NCBI GenBank assembly: GCA_944322925.1 | Contig: CALUQM010000003.1 | Span: forward strand, 1 to 64,000 | Length of the DNA stretch: 64,000 nucleotides | Reading direction: 5' to 3' | Source: an uncultured Bacteroidales bacterium | GTDB lineage: Bacteria > Bacteroidota > Bacteroidia > Bacteroidales > UBA932 | Shown: one piece after another, positions 44,239 through 52,324 of the stretch | Position numbering within the stretch: position 1 is the stretch's first letter | Layout: every line of letters begins with the position of its first letter | The notes under the pieces: model-generated | The model's database searches: none | Told to the model about the DNA's origin: nothing | The model's input: the letters and a program-made list of their open reading frames with translations, nothing else | Made by a program: the position numbers and the translations under genes

Positions 44239-45006
44239 CTATAAATAAATCGCGAGGCCCAAACCTATACTCAGAAGATTGACTTTGAAATTCATAAGGC
44301 TTTCATTGCGCTTTCCGGTCTCAACCTGGTTGTGTATCTGCCTTACCGTCTGGAAAGTCACGCCCATCACGCCTACATTCAGCTCCAGGGCGACATCGTT
44401 GGTAATGAAGGCCGCGATTCCCGGAGTGAAATTGAGAGTCGTGGAAAAACTCGTCTCATACGTACCCTTTACCGGAACATGGGCCATGTATTTCGCCTGC
44501 GAACCTCCGAAAATCAGCTGGGCTTCACTGAACAGGGCGAATCTCCTGTTGTTTCCGAAAGGAATATACTGTCTCCAGAACATGGAACCCTCGTATGTAT
44601 GTTTCAGAGAATAGTAGGTATCGACGCTGAGTGCTATTCCGGAATCCCCGCCGAGACTGAAACCGCCGTTGTCCAGCCTGAGCAGATTCCTCGCATAGCC
44701 GAACTTTATGCCGACGACCATGTTGTTTTTCACGGCATAACCAAGCATCGGCGAGAACCTGAGAGTGTAGCCCTCGGAGTCCACATCGTTGATAACAACG
44801 ATATTGTACATGTCGTTCTCATGGGTCGAGAATGAGGCCGACAGTCCGGTCAGCCACTGCCCCTTGGGCACGAAAACCTGGGACATGTCGACAAGTCCCC
44901 TGTGCGACTTGTCCGGTTTGAAAGCCGCCTGCCCTGCTTCCTCCTTTGCAGACAGAAGCATTGAAGAGGCAAGCGCCGCCATGATTATCAGAAATGTTCT
45001 TTTCAT
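44239..45006 (-). CDS. Outer-membrane beta-barrel protein, paralog 2
   Basis: 255 residues, first gene of a three-gene operon. A signal peptide (ending LLSAKEE) is followed by HRGLVDMSQVFVPKGQWLTGLSASFS, FSPMLGYAVKNNMVVGIKFGYARN and a C-terminal strand FKVNLLSIGLGLAIYL. The layout and length match the next gene, so they are tandem duplicates with considerable divergence. The function is unknown. Its leader carries the repeat at 45041-45082, and a consensus promoter lies at 45146-45176. Confidence 0.7.
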   Translation of the reverse strand: MKRTFLIIMAALASSMLLSAKEEAGQAAFKPDKSHRGLVDMSQVFVPKGQWLTGLSASFSTHENDMYNIVVINDVDSEGYTLRFSPMLGYAVKNNMVVGIKFGYARNLLRLDNGGFSLGGDSGIALSVDTYYSLKHTYEGSMFWRQYIPFGNNRRFALFSEAQLIFGGSQAKYMAHVPVKGTYETSFSTTLNFTPGIAAFITNDVALELNVGVMGVTFQTVRQIHNQVETGKRNESLMNFKVNLLSIGLGLAIYL

Positions 45007-45040
45007 CGATTATGAATGTCTTGGAGATACGTCAGACAGA

Positions 45041-45082
45041 TGAGGGGCAAGCCTTGAAATCCCTCCTTTAGGTTTCCCCTCC
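45041..45082 (-). repeat. Dispersed repeat shared with 11844-11890, inside a leader
   Basis: On the minus strand: GGAGGGGAAACC, TAAAGGAGG, then ATTTCAAGGCTTGC and CCCCTC. GAGGGG and CCCCTC can pair, enclosing the shared core. It lies in the predicted ~133-nt leader of the barrel-protein operon and contains an AGGAGG-like tract. Confidence 0.55.
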
Positions 45083-45145
45083 ATACGGGTCCGGTCCCTG
45101 TTTCTGTTCGTCTCATTACGGTTAAGAAAAATAGTATAATCCGGA

Positions 45146-45176
45146 CAAAGGTATTTATTATTTTCCAAATTACAAA
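45146..45176 (-). promoter_or_regulatory. Consensus promoter of the barrel/PCMD operon
   Basis: The minus strand has TTTG (45176-45173), 19 bases, TACCTTTG (45153-45146), an exact match. The predicted start is near 45140. Confidence 0.65.
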
Positions 45177-45194
45177 CCGGCGGCCGGGAACGCA

Positions 45195-45233
45195 GCCGAT
45201 TCCATGCATCCGATTCCAGCATCCGATTCCATC
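45195..45233. repeat. Three tandem copies of a 13-bp unit
   Basis: Unit ATCCGATTCCAKC repeated three times head to tail (first copy starts GCCGATTCC), between the divergent promoters of the barrel operon and topoisomerase IV B. It could be a protein-binding array or slipped-strand repeat. Confidence 0.55.
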
Positions 45234-45240
45234 TCATTGA

Positions 45241-45272
45241 TTTTAAGATACCGGGATTTTTTACTATTTTTG
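45241..45272 (+). promoter_or_regulatory. Promoter of the topoisomerase IV B gene
   Basis: TTTT (45241-45244) in place of TTTG, 20 bases, TATTTTTG (45265-45272). The predicted start is near 45278, with a leader of about 28 bases to the ATG at 45306. Confidence 0.55.
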
Positions 45273-45305
45273 CAGAATAATGCGCTTTTGAAGACACTGG
45301 CATAT

Positions 45306-47219
45306 ATGGCTGAACAGATCACTAATACAGCAGAATACACCGACGAAAACATCAAGACCCTCGAATGGAACGAACATATCCGGAAAAGGGCCGGAATGTA
45401 CATAGGGAACCTCGGCGGAGGTTCCAATCCAGGGGACGGAATATACGTACTTCTGAAAGAAATCATAGACAATTCCGTCGATGAATTCACTTCGGGGTAC
45501 GGAAAGGCCATAAACATCGATATCGACGGCAAGACCGTGACCGTCCGGGACTTCGGCCGCGGAATCCCCCTCGACTCCGTGGTCAAGGCCACAAGCAACC
45601 TCAACACCGGAGGGAAATTCGACAACAGGGTCTTCAAGAAATCGGTCGGTCTGAACGGTGTCGGCACGAAGGCCGTCAACGCCCTGTCCGAATATTTCTA
45701 CATAGAATCATTCAGGAACGGGGAATCCTCCTACGCGGAATATTCGAGGGGATGTCTTACAGACTCCGGGAAAAGAGCTACGAAAGAAAAAAACGGCACC
45801 CTGGTAAGGTACAGGGCGGATTCCGAGCTTTTCGGGGACTTCGGCTACAAGCTCGAATACGTGGAAACCTCCCTGAAAAACTATTCCTACCTGAAAAAGG
45901 GGCTTACACTGACACTGAACGGCACTTCATTCAGTTCTAAAAACGGCCTTCTCGACCTTGTGAATGAAAACATGTCCGAAGAACCGCTGTATCCGCCGAT
46001 TCATCTCGAAGGAGAAGACATAGAGGTAGTGCTTACCCACAGCAACAGCTACGGAGAGAACATAGCATCCTTCGTCAACGGACAGAATACAAGAGACGGA
46101 GGCACCCACCTCGCAGCCCTGCGCGAAGCCGTGGTCAAGACGCTCAAGGAATTCTACAAGAAAGACTATGCTCCGGAAGACATCCGTCAGGGCATCGTCG
46201 GAGCCATAAGCATAGGTATCCAGGAACCGCATTTCGAATCCCAGACCAAGATAAAGCTGGGTTCCACGTACATGTGGGAAGAATCCGGAAAAGATGAGGA
46301 CGGGAACACCGTCATAGAAAGGGGGCCTACCATCAGGAGCTATGTCAACGACTTCATCAAGACAAATCTCGACAACTACCTCCACATACACAAGGATGCG
46401 GCTGCCGCAATACAGGAAAAGATAATAGCTTCCGAACAGGAAAGGAAGGAAATTTCCGGAATCCAGAAAAAGACAAGAGAGCGCAGCAAGAGAGCGAGCA
46501 TATACAACAAGAAACTCCGTGACTGCAGCATCCACTACAATGACAAGCTGCCGGCAGCCAAACTCGGGCTTGCCGAAAAGACGAGCATCTTCATCACCGA
46601 GGGAGACTCCGCAAGCGGAACAATCACAAAAGCCAGGAACGCCACCACCCAGGCCGTATTCAGCCTGAGGGGAAAGCCGGTGAACTGCTACAAGGTAAGC
46701 AGGAAAAAAGTCGCCGAGAACGAGGAGCTGAACCTTCTGATCAATGCCCTCGGCGTCGAGGACGACATGGCGGACCTGCGCTACAACAATATCATAGTCG
46801 CCACCGATGCCGATGACGACGGGATGCACATCAGGATGCTTGTCCTGACTTTTTTCCTCAAATATTATCCGGAACTCGTGCGGCGCGGCCATGTCTACAT
46901 ACTCCAGACTCCGCTTTTCCGGGTAAGGAACAAGAAAGAGATCCGGTACTGCTACAACATCGAGGAAAGGGACGCGGCCGTACAGGCCCTGAAGACAGGG
47001 GTACAAATCACGAGATTCAAGGGTCTCGGAGAGATTTCAGACACGGAATTCAGGGAGTTCATCGGAGAAAACATCAGACTGGATTCAGTCAACCTGAACG
47101 ACGAGGAGTCCATAGCCGAACTTCTCGAATTCTACATGGGTGACAACACCATCGACAGACAGAATTTCATCAGGCAGAACCTCAAGTCCGAGGAAGAGCT
47201 CGATGACATCAATATTTGA
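45306..47219 (+). CDS. parE: DNA topoisomerase IV subunit B (ParE/GyrB family)
   Basis: 637 residues from the ATG at 45306. The frame is open upstream to 45204 but that part covers the promoter. The GHKL ATPase (about 20-210) has IIDNSVDEFTSGYG, VRDFGRGIPLDS and GLNGVGTKAVNALSEYF. The transducer domain (about 215-390) is followed by TOPRIM (about 415-535) with FITEGDSASGT and the metal-binding IVATDADDDGMHI. The length and absence of a GyrB insert match the ParE-like paralog of Bacteroidetes. No parC lies downstream within the window. Confidence 0.9.
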   Translation: MAEQITNTAEYTDENIKTLEWNEHIRKRAGMYIGNLGGGSNPGDGIYVLLKEIIDNSVDEFTSGYGKAINIDIDGKTVTVRDFGRGIPLDSVVKATSNLNTGGKFDNRVFKKSVGLNGVGTKAVNALSEYFYIESFRNGESSYAEYSRGCLTDSGKRATKEKNGTLVRYRADSELFGDFGYKLEYVETSLKNYSYLKKGLTLTLNGTSFSSKNGLLDLVNENMSEEPLYPPIHLEGEDIEVVLTHSNSYGENIASFVNGQNTRDGGTHLAALREAVVKTLKEFYKKDYAPEDIRQGIVGAISIGIQEPHFESQTKIKLGSTYMWEESGKDEDGNTVIERGPTIRSYVNDFIKTNLDNYLHIHKDAAAAIQEKIIASEQERKEISGIQKKTRERSKRASIYNKKLRDCSIHYNDKLPAAKLGLAEKTSIFITEGDSASGTITKARNATTQAVFSLRGKPVNCYKVSRKKVAENEELNLLINALGVEDDMADLRYNNIIVATDADDDGMHIRMLVLTFFLKYYPELVRRGHVYILQTPLFRVRNKKEIRYCYNIEERDAAVQALKTGVQITRFKGLGEISDTEFREFIGENIRLDSVNLNDEESIAELLEFYMGDNTIDRQNFIRQNLKSEEELDDINI

Positions 47220-47224
47220 CTTTT

Positions 47225-47776
47225 ATGTGGAAAAAATTTTGCGGATTCTTGTTGAAGTCTCTGGGATGGACGGCAGACAGCATGCCCGTCCCTGAAGACA
47301 AGTGCATAATCCTCGGTGTTCCGCACACCTCGATCTGGGATTTCGCCATTTCCTATCTGTATTACACTTCCGTAGGCGGAAAGGCTTACGTGATGATAAA
47401 AAAAGAATTCTTTTGGGGTCCGCTCGGCTGGCTTCTGAAAAAACTCGGAGGCCTTCCTGTCGACAGGAAAAACGCCTCGAGCCTTGTGCTCAGCGTCATC
47501 CATGAGATGAACAGGTCGGAAAAGCTCCATCTTGCCATTGCGCCGGAAGGGACACGCAAGCCGGTCAAACGGTGGAAAACCGGATTCCACACCATCGCCC
47601 GGGAAACCGGAGTGCCTGTATATCTCGGTTATTTCGACTGGGGCACGAAACATGTAGGGCGCGGAGAGAAAGTCGAACTGACCGATGACGCGAAGGCGGA
47701 CATGAAGCGTATTCAGGAAATCTACGAGGGCATGCACCTCACAGGCAAATTCCCGAAAGACTACATCACCCATTGA
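47225..47776 (+). CDS. PlsC-like acyltransferase
   Basis: 183 residues from the ATG at 47225. The LPLAT motifs are the HX4D box (HTSIWD, His34-Asp39), the glycerol-phosphate-site region (GGLPVDRKN) and the EGTRKPVKRWKTGF block. It is short, with one N-terminal hydrophobic stretch, and would transfer an acyl chain in lipid synthesis at the membrane. It begins 5 bases after parE and precedes an acyl-CoA synthetase by 40 bases, which supports a lipid role. Confidence 0.82.
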   Translation: MWKKFCGFLLKSLGWTADSMPVPEDKCIILGVPHTSIWDFAISYLYYTSVGGKAYVMIKKEFFWGPLGWLLKKLGGLPVDRKNASSLVLSVIHEMNRSEKLHLAIAPEGTRKPVKRWKTGFHTIARETGVPVYLGYFDWGTKHVGRGEKVELTDDAKADMKRIQEIYEGMHLTGKFPKDYITH

Positions 47777-47816
47777 CGCCTTACGCATATAATATGCTTA
47801 CAACAATCACAGGAAA

Positions 47817-49469
47817 ATGAACTTCATATACAGAAAAATAATGAAGCTGCGCGAAAGATACATCGACACTTTGGCGAAGCTGTATGAATACTCCACGGCG
47901 CTGTACGAAAAGAACAGGCTGTCCGTGATGCTGGACTCCGACATGGGATATACCTACGGGAGTTTCAGGAAGAAATGCGACGAAATCTCCCACAGGCTTT
48001 CCCGCTACGGGATCGGTGCCGGAGACAAGGTCGCGATACTTTCGCAGAACATGCCGAACTGGACGGTAGCGATGTTCTCTCTCGTCCCTTTCGGCAGGAT
48101 TTCAGTGCCCATACTTCCCGATTCGTCGGAAAATGAGGTGACCAACATCCTCAATCACTCCGGAAGCAAAGCCATATTCATCTCCAGAAAATTCCTTCCC
48201 AAACTGAGCAGGGAATGCAGCGACAGGCTCGACCTGGTAATCGACATAGAGACCTTCGAAATCATAAAGCGCAATGACGAGGCCTTCACCTGCGACGGAA
48301 AGACCTCCCAGCCCCTTCCGGACGACATAGCCACTATCATCTACACATCCGGAACGACAGGCAACGCCAAGGGCGTGATGCTCAGCCACAGGAACCTGTG
48401 CCAGAACATCATGGCATCCCTGCATGCTCATAAATGCACGGAAAAGGACGTCTGGCTGTCCATACTTCCGATGGCGCATACCTATGAACTCAGCATAGGC
48501 GTGCTCTACCCTATCTTCGTCGGAGCCTGTGTCTATTACATACAGAAACCGCCTACTCCGTCAGTCCTGCTGTCTGCGATGAAGACAGTAAGGCCTACGG
48601 TCATGCTGTCCGTACCTCTTATCATAGAAAAAATCTACAAGAACAGCGTCATCCCTACCATCCGGCGGAGCCGTGTGCTCAGATGGATGAGGAAACACAC
48701 TCCTTCCCTGCTGTACAGGCTGATAGGGATGAAACTCAAGGCCACCTTCGGCGGAAGGCTCAAATTCTTCGGCATCGGGGGCTCCAAGCTCGATATCAAG
48801 GTCGAGGAATTTCTCAAGAAGGCGAAATTCCCGTACGCCATCGGCTACGGGCTGACTGAAACAGCGCCTCTGATATGCAACGCCGGAGTAAAATACACCA
48901 AGCCGGGCTCTACCGGAGTGGCGGCATACGGGGTGACAGTGAAACTGCTCGATGTCAATCCGGAGACCGGAGAAGGGGAGATAGTCTGCAAGGGAGACAA
49001 TGTGATGCTCGGCTATTACAAGGACCCGGAAAGGACGAGGGCCGCATTCACCGACGACGGATGGTTCAGGACGAACGATCTCGCCACAGTGGATGACAAG
49101 GGCCGCTACTATATCAAGGGCCGGCTCAACAATATGATTCTCGGTCCCTCAGGAGAGAACATCTATCCTGAAGAGATCGAGAATGTCATAAACAATATGG
49201 AAGAAGTCAACGAGTCTCTCGTACTCGAGCGCGACGGCCGTCTGGTAGCCCTGGTACAGTTCAACGACAATATCATAAACTGGAACCAGGAAGGGGAAGA
49301 CCAGTTTTTCGAAAAGCTCCAGGCCCGCAAGGAGGCCATAATGAACTATGTGAACCGCCACGTAAACAAATCATCGAAAATCAATGATGTGGAGGTAGTC
49401 AAGGAGCCTTTCGAAAAAACCGCCACCCAGAAAATCAGAAGATTCAAGTACAAGAAAGACACGAAATAA
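47817..49469 (+). CDS. Long-chain fatty-acid-CoA ligase / AMP-forming synthetase
   Basis: 550 residues of the ANL superfamily. Motifs: A3 IIYTSGTTGNAKGVMLSHRN, A4-type LPMAHTYELSIG, A5 YGLTETAPL, A7 GWFRTNDLATVDDKGRYYIKGR and the catalytic A10 lysine region KTATQKIRRFKYK. It adenylates and thioesterifies fatty acids in the cytoplasm. A start at MKLRERYID (47841) is also possible; 47817 has AGGAAA before it. The neighbouring acyltransferase suggests a fatty-acid uptake or recycling pair. Its stop abuts the stop of the convergent PQQ gene. Confidence 0.9.
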   Translation: MNFIYRKIMKLRERYIDTLAKLYEYSTALYEKNRLSVMLDSDMGYTYGSFRKKCDEISHRLSRYGIGAGDKVAILSQNMPNWTVAMFSLVPFGRISVPILPDSSENEVTNILNHSGSKAIFISRKFLPKLSRECSDRLDLVIDIETFEIIKRNDEAFTCDGKTSQPLPDDIATIIYTSGTTGNAKGVMLSHRNLCQNIMASLHAHKCTEKDVWLSILPMAHTYELSIGVLYPIFVGACVYYIQKPPTPSVLLSAMKTVRPTVMLSVPLIIEKIYKNSVIPTIRRSRVLRWMRKHTPSLLYRLIGMKLKATFGGRLKFFGIGGSKLDIKVEEFLKKAKFPYAIGYGLTETAPLICNAGVKYTKPGSTGVAAYGVTVKLLDVNPETGEGEIVCKGDNVMLGYYKDPERTRAAFTDDGWFRTNDLATVDDKGRYYIKGRLNNMILGPSGENIYPEEIENVINNMEEVNESLVLERDGRLVALVQFNDNIINWNQEGEDQFFEKLQARKEAIMNYVNRHVNKSSKINDVEVVKEPFEKTATQKIRRFKYKKDTK

Positions 49470-51350
49470 TCAGTACATGTACCCGGTCCTCTGAGGATTG
49501 CCTCCGAGCTGGGACCATGAATCGGCATGGCCTGAAGACTGGCCCTGGACTGCAAACAGCACAGGCTTGCCGTCTTTCATTCCGTTGACATAGACAGTAC
49601 CGTCAGCGGCGATTGCCGGAGACGTGCGCATTTCGTCGCAAAGTTCGATTTCGGCTACTCTGCTGCCGTCCGCACCGGACAGACGCACGAGCTTGCCGAG
49701 AGCGGAGTCATTGTAATACACGCATCCGTCGCTGTCCACAGCCGCTACGCCGTTGATATTTCCGTCAGCAGCCGATTCCCAGAGTACCGTACCGGAAGGC
49801 GATACTGCGGTAACGTATGCCTTCTCGCCGTTTCCGCTTGCAGTAGTGACATACACAGTCCCGCTTTCACCGACAACGCAGCCCAGGCCGCTCTGCGGCA
49901 CATCTCCCCTGATACCGACTGTCCATTCAGGTTCGGAAAGCTCGTCGAATGCCGTAAAACTGCCGGAATCGAAGCAGTACAGGATACCGCCGCCGGATAC
50001 CGTTCCGGCAGTATTGTCGAGAAGAAGATATACCTTTCCGTCCTCCGACATTGCAGGCTGCGCTCCGTTCGGAGTGTCCTGCGTGCCGAGATTATAGTTG
50101 TTGCTGCCGGTCTTGTTGTCCGGTCCGAACTTCCATGCGCCTTCTCCGTCAGGATAATATAGCCTGTAGCCCCATTTTCCTCCGGTGCCGCAGATGATTT
50201 TCCCGTCACTCATTGCAAGTATTCCTCCATAGGAGCCTGCATTGGCGTGCATGTCGGTGACAAAGGCTCCGGATTCGCGTTCGAAGACCTGGACCTGCCA
50301 TTTGTTCCATTTTGAACAGTTCCTGTTGCTGATTATCACGTATTTGTCAGTCAGACACGGCGACATGAAGCGTGAACTTGTACCTGAGCCGAGGTCCACG
50401 TACCATTTCTGGGAACCGTTGTCATATACTGCATACAGAGCACCCTTCGCCGCTTTCGGCTCGTCGAAGCTCGAAGCGATATAGACTACGCCGTTTTCAT
50501 CCACTGAAGGAGTAGGAGACTGGTGTCTGATAGAGCCGTCGTTACCCATGGCGGAAGCTCCGTCCTTTCCGATGTCGAATCTCCAGTTTTCCTTGCCTTC
50601 CGTGTCGAAACTTACAAGATGATAGCCTGTGGATGACACGTAGATACTCTGTCCGTCAGGACTTACAGCCGGAGACGTTCCGAATACATAGGCATCCTCC
50701 GTGTCGTCATAAGCCTTTTCCCAGAGAAGTTCGAGATGGTTCGCGCCTTTGGCCACTTCCACGGTGACAGTCTTCGACGCAGTCCCCTTCTTGTCGTCGG
50801 TCACTGTCAGGGTCACGTCTACCTGCCCGTAGGATACGAACGTATATTCGATATCCTTGCCGTCGGCCTCGACGACAGTGGTCCCGAATGTCCACTCGCG
50901 CTGCATGATGGTCCCGTCTTCGTCAGTGGAATTGTCGGTGAATACGACAGGCTCGCCTGCAACGATTTCCTGAGGCTCCCAGCTGAAATCGGCCACAGGC
51001 TTGATATTGTTGTCCACGACGGAAATCTTCTTTTCGAACGTACCCTTGACGGAACCTGCGTCGGAAGTTACCGTCAGGCTTATGGTATAGTCTCCCGGCG
51101 TCGAGAACGAGACATTTTCAGGGTTGAAATCGTACGAAGTCTTGCCTTCGCCGAGATTCCACTCGCAGATGGCTATCTGGGCATTCTCCACTACCGTGGT
51201 ATTGGTTATCACTACAGGTTCGTACACTTCATAGACATCCTTGTCCGTAGTGAACGAAGCATGCACCTTCACCTCCATTGTCTTCTGACAGGAGGCTGCA
51301 AGGACTGCAAGCGCCAGCAGTCCGGTCTTTAAAAATCCAGTTGTTTTCAT
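49470..51350 (-). CDS. PKD and PQQ-propeller surface lipoprotein, last gene of locus 3
   Basis: 626 residues, lipobox LAASC (Cys21). Two PKD domains (about 30-112 and 115-205) carry the typical WNLGEGKTSYDF..PGDYTISLTVTSDAG and WTFGTT..YGQVDVTLTVTD patterns. Residues about 210-626 form a PQQ-type beta-propeller (SPAVSPDGQSIYVSSTGYHLVSFDTEGKENWRF; repeated SVDENGVVYIAS and SEDGKVYLLL). The C-terminal SWSQLGGNPQRTGYMY is a common end of such propellers. It probably binds a surface ligand; enzyme activity is not evident. Confidence 0.82.
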   Translation of the reverse strand: MKTTGFLKTGLLALAVLAASCQKTMEVKVHASFTTDKDVYEVYEPVVITNTTVVENAQIAICEWNLGEGKTSYDFNPENVSFSTPGDYTISLTVTSDAGSVKGTFEKKISVVDNNIKPVADFSWEPQEIVAGEPVVFTDNSTDEDGTIMQREWTFGTTVVEADGKDIEYTFVSYGQVDVTLTVTDDKKGTASKTVTVEVAKGANHLELLWEKAYDDTEDAYVFGTSPAVSPDGQSIYVSSTGYHLVSFDTEGKENWRFDIGKDGASAMGNDGSIRHQSPTPSVDENGVVYIASSFDEPKAAKGALYAVYDNGSQKWYVDLGSGTSSRFMSPCLTDKYVIISNRNCSKWNKWQVQVFERESGAFVTDMHANAGSYGGILAMSDGKIICGTGGKWGYRLYYPDGEGAWKFGPDNKTGSNNYNLGTQDTPNGAQPAMSEDGKVYLLLDNTAGTVSGGGILYCFDSGSFTAFDELSEPEWTVGIRGDVPQSGLGCVVGESGTVYVTTASGNGEKAYVTAVSPSGTVLWESAADGNINGVAAVDSDGCVYYNDSALGKLVRLSGADGSRVAEIELCDEMRTSPAIAADGTVYVNGMKDGKPVLFAVQGQSSGHADSWSQLGGNPQRTGYMY

Positions 51351-51365
51351 AAAATGCGGTCAGTA

Positions 51366-52295
51366 TTATTTTGTGAATTCCAGTATGGCATACACCGGAT
51401 AATGGTCGGAAATGTACGGAACAGAAGCATACCTCTGCCTGATCGTCCGGTATTCTTCAGGTATGAAGTCCGAACAGAAGATATGATCCACGACCTGGGA
51501 GGATTTGCCCCAGTTGTTGTATGTTCCGAAGTTGTCTGTTACGGGACTTTCGGCACGGACATCCGTCATGAATTCCTTGATCCCGTCAAAAATGGCATCC
51601 GTGGACTGGGTATTGAAATCTGCCGTCAGGAGCATCGGAAGAGAGTCCTTGTTCAGTTCAGCCATTTTCGACTCTATCAGTTCCATCGAACGCGCCCTCG
51701 CATTCCCGTTCAGGTCGAGATGGGTGTTGATATAGAAGAATCTCGTCCCTGTCGACTTTATCCTGAACACGGCCCAGGTTGCGCTTCTGTACGAACCGGC
51801 GCCCCAGCTGACAGCCTTGGACGGCTCATCTGGAGTGTCGGAAAGCCAGAACGTCCCCCATTTCTCGACAGCGACGTCTGCACTCCTGTAGAATATGGCC
51901 ATGAACTCCCCTTTACGCTTCCCGTCTTCACGGCCGACTCCGATATAGTCGTATCCGTCGCAGTTTTCATCCAGATATTCTATCTGCTGCACCTCTGCTT
52001 CCTGAACGCCCATTACAAGAGGCTTCAGGTCTTCCATCATGGCGGGATAAGCGGCCTTGCGGTTGTCCCAGCTGTTGGAAGTTCCCAGATCGGAAGATGC
52101 CGAACCGTACCTTACATTGGAAGACATCACGCATATCGTCTCTCCCGTACCTTCGACTCCCGGATCATCGGGATCCGACGGGGATTCCTCTTCAGGAGCA
52201 TACCACTGGGAATAATCCGGTGCAGTCTTGCCGCACCCCACTGCCATGGAGAGTATGACTCCCGCACTGAACAGCAATAGTTTTCTTTGTATCAT
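51366..52295 (-). CDS. Endonuclease/exonuclease/phosphatase-family lipoprotein
   Basis: 309 residues, lipobox SMAVGC (Cys21). All catalytic elements of the EEP fold are present: the Asn strand (CVMSSNVRYGSA), Glu in VMGVQEAEVQQIEYL, FYINTHLDLNG, LLTADFNTQS, VDHIFCSDF and the C-terminal ISDHYPVYAIL. The fold hydrolyses phosphodiesters or phosphomonoesters (nucleic acid, sphingomyelin, inositol phosphates). Placed behind SusD in a SusC/D locus without glycosidases, it could release the imported ligand from a phosphorylated polymer or lipid. Metal-dependent and likely surface-exposed. Confidence 0.85.
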   Translation of the reverse strand: MIQRKLLLFSAGVILSMAVGCGKTAPDYSQWYAPEEESPSDPDDPGVEGTGETICVMSSNVRYGSASSDLGTSNSWDNRKAAYPAMMEDLKPLVMGVQEAEVQQIEYLDENCDGYDYIGVGREDGKRKGEFMAIFYRSADVAVEKWGTFWLSDTPDEPSKAVSWGAGSYRSATWAVFRIKSTGTRFFYINTHLDLNGNARARSMELIESKMAELNKDSLPMLLTADFNTQSTDAIFDGIKEFMTDVRAESPVTDNFGTYNNWGKSSQVVDHIFCSDFIPEEYRTIRQRYASVPYISDHYPVYAILEFTK

Positions 52296-52324
52296 AACCT
52301 TGAAATTTGAAACTTCGTCCTGCT

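Noticed and set aside
45204..45305. N-terminal extension of the topoisomerase IV B frame
   Set aside because: This stretch contains the 13-bp tandem repeats and the promoter; the ATG at 45306 gives the normal ParE N-terminus.
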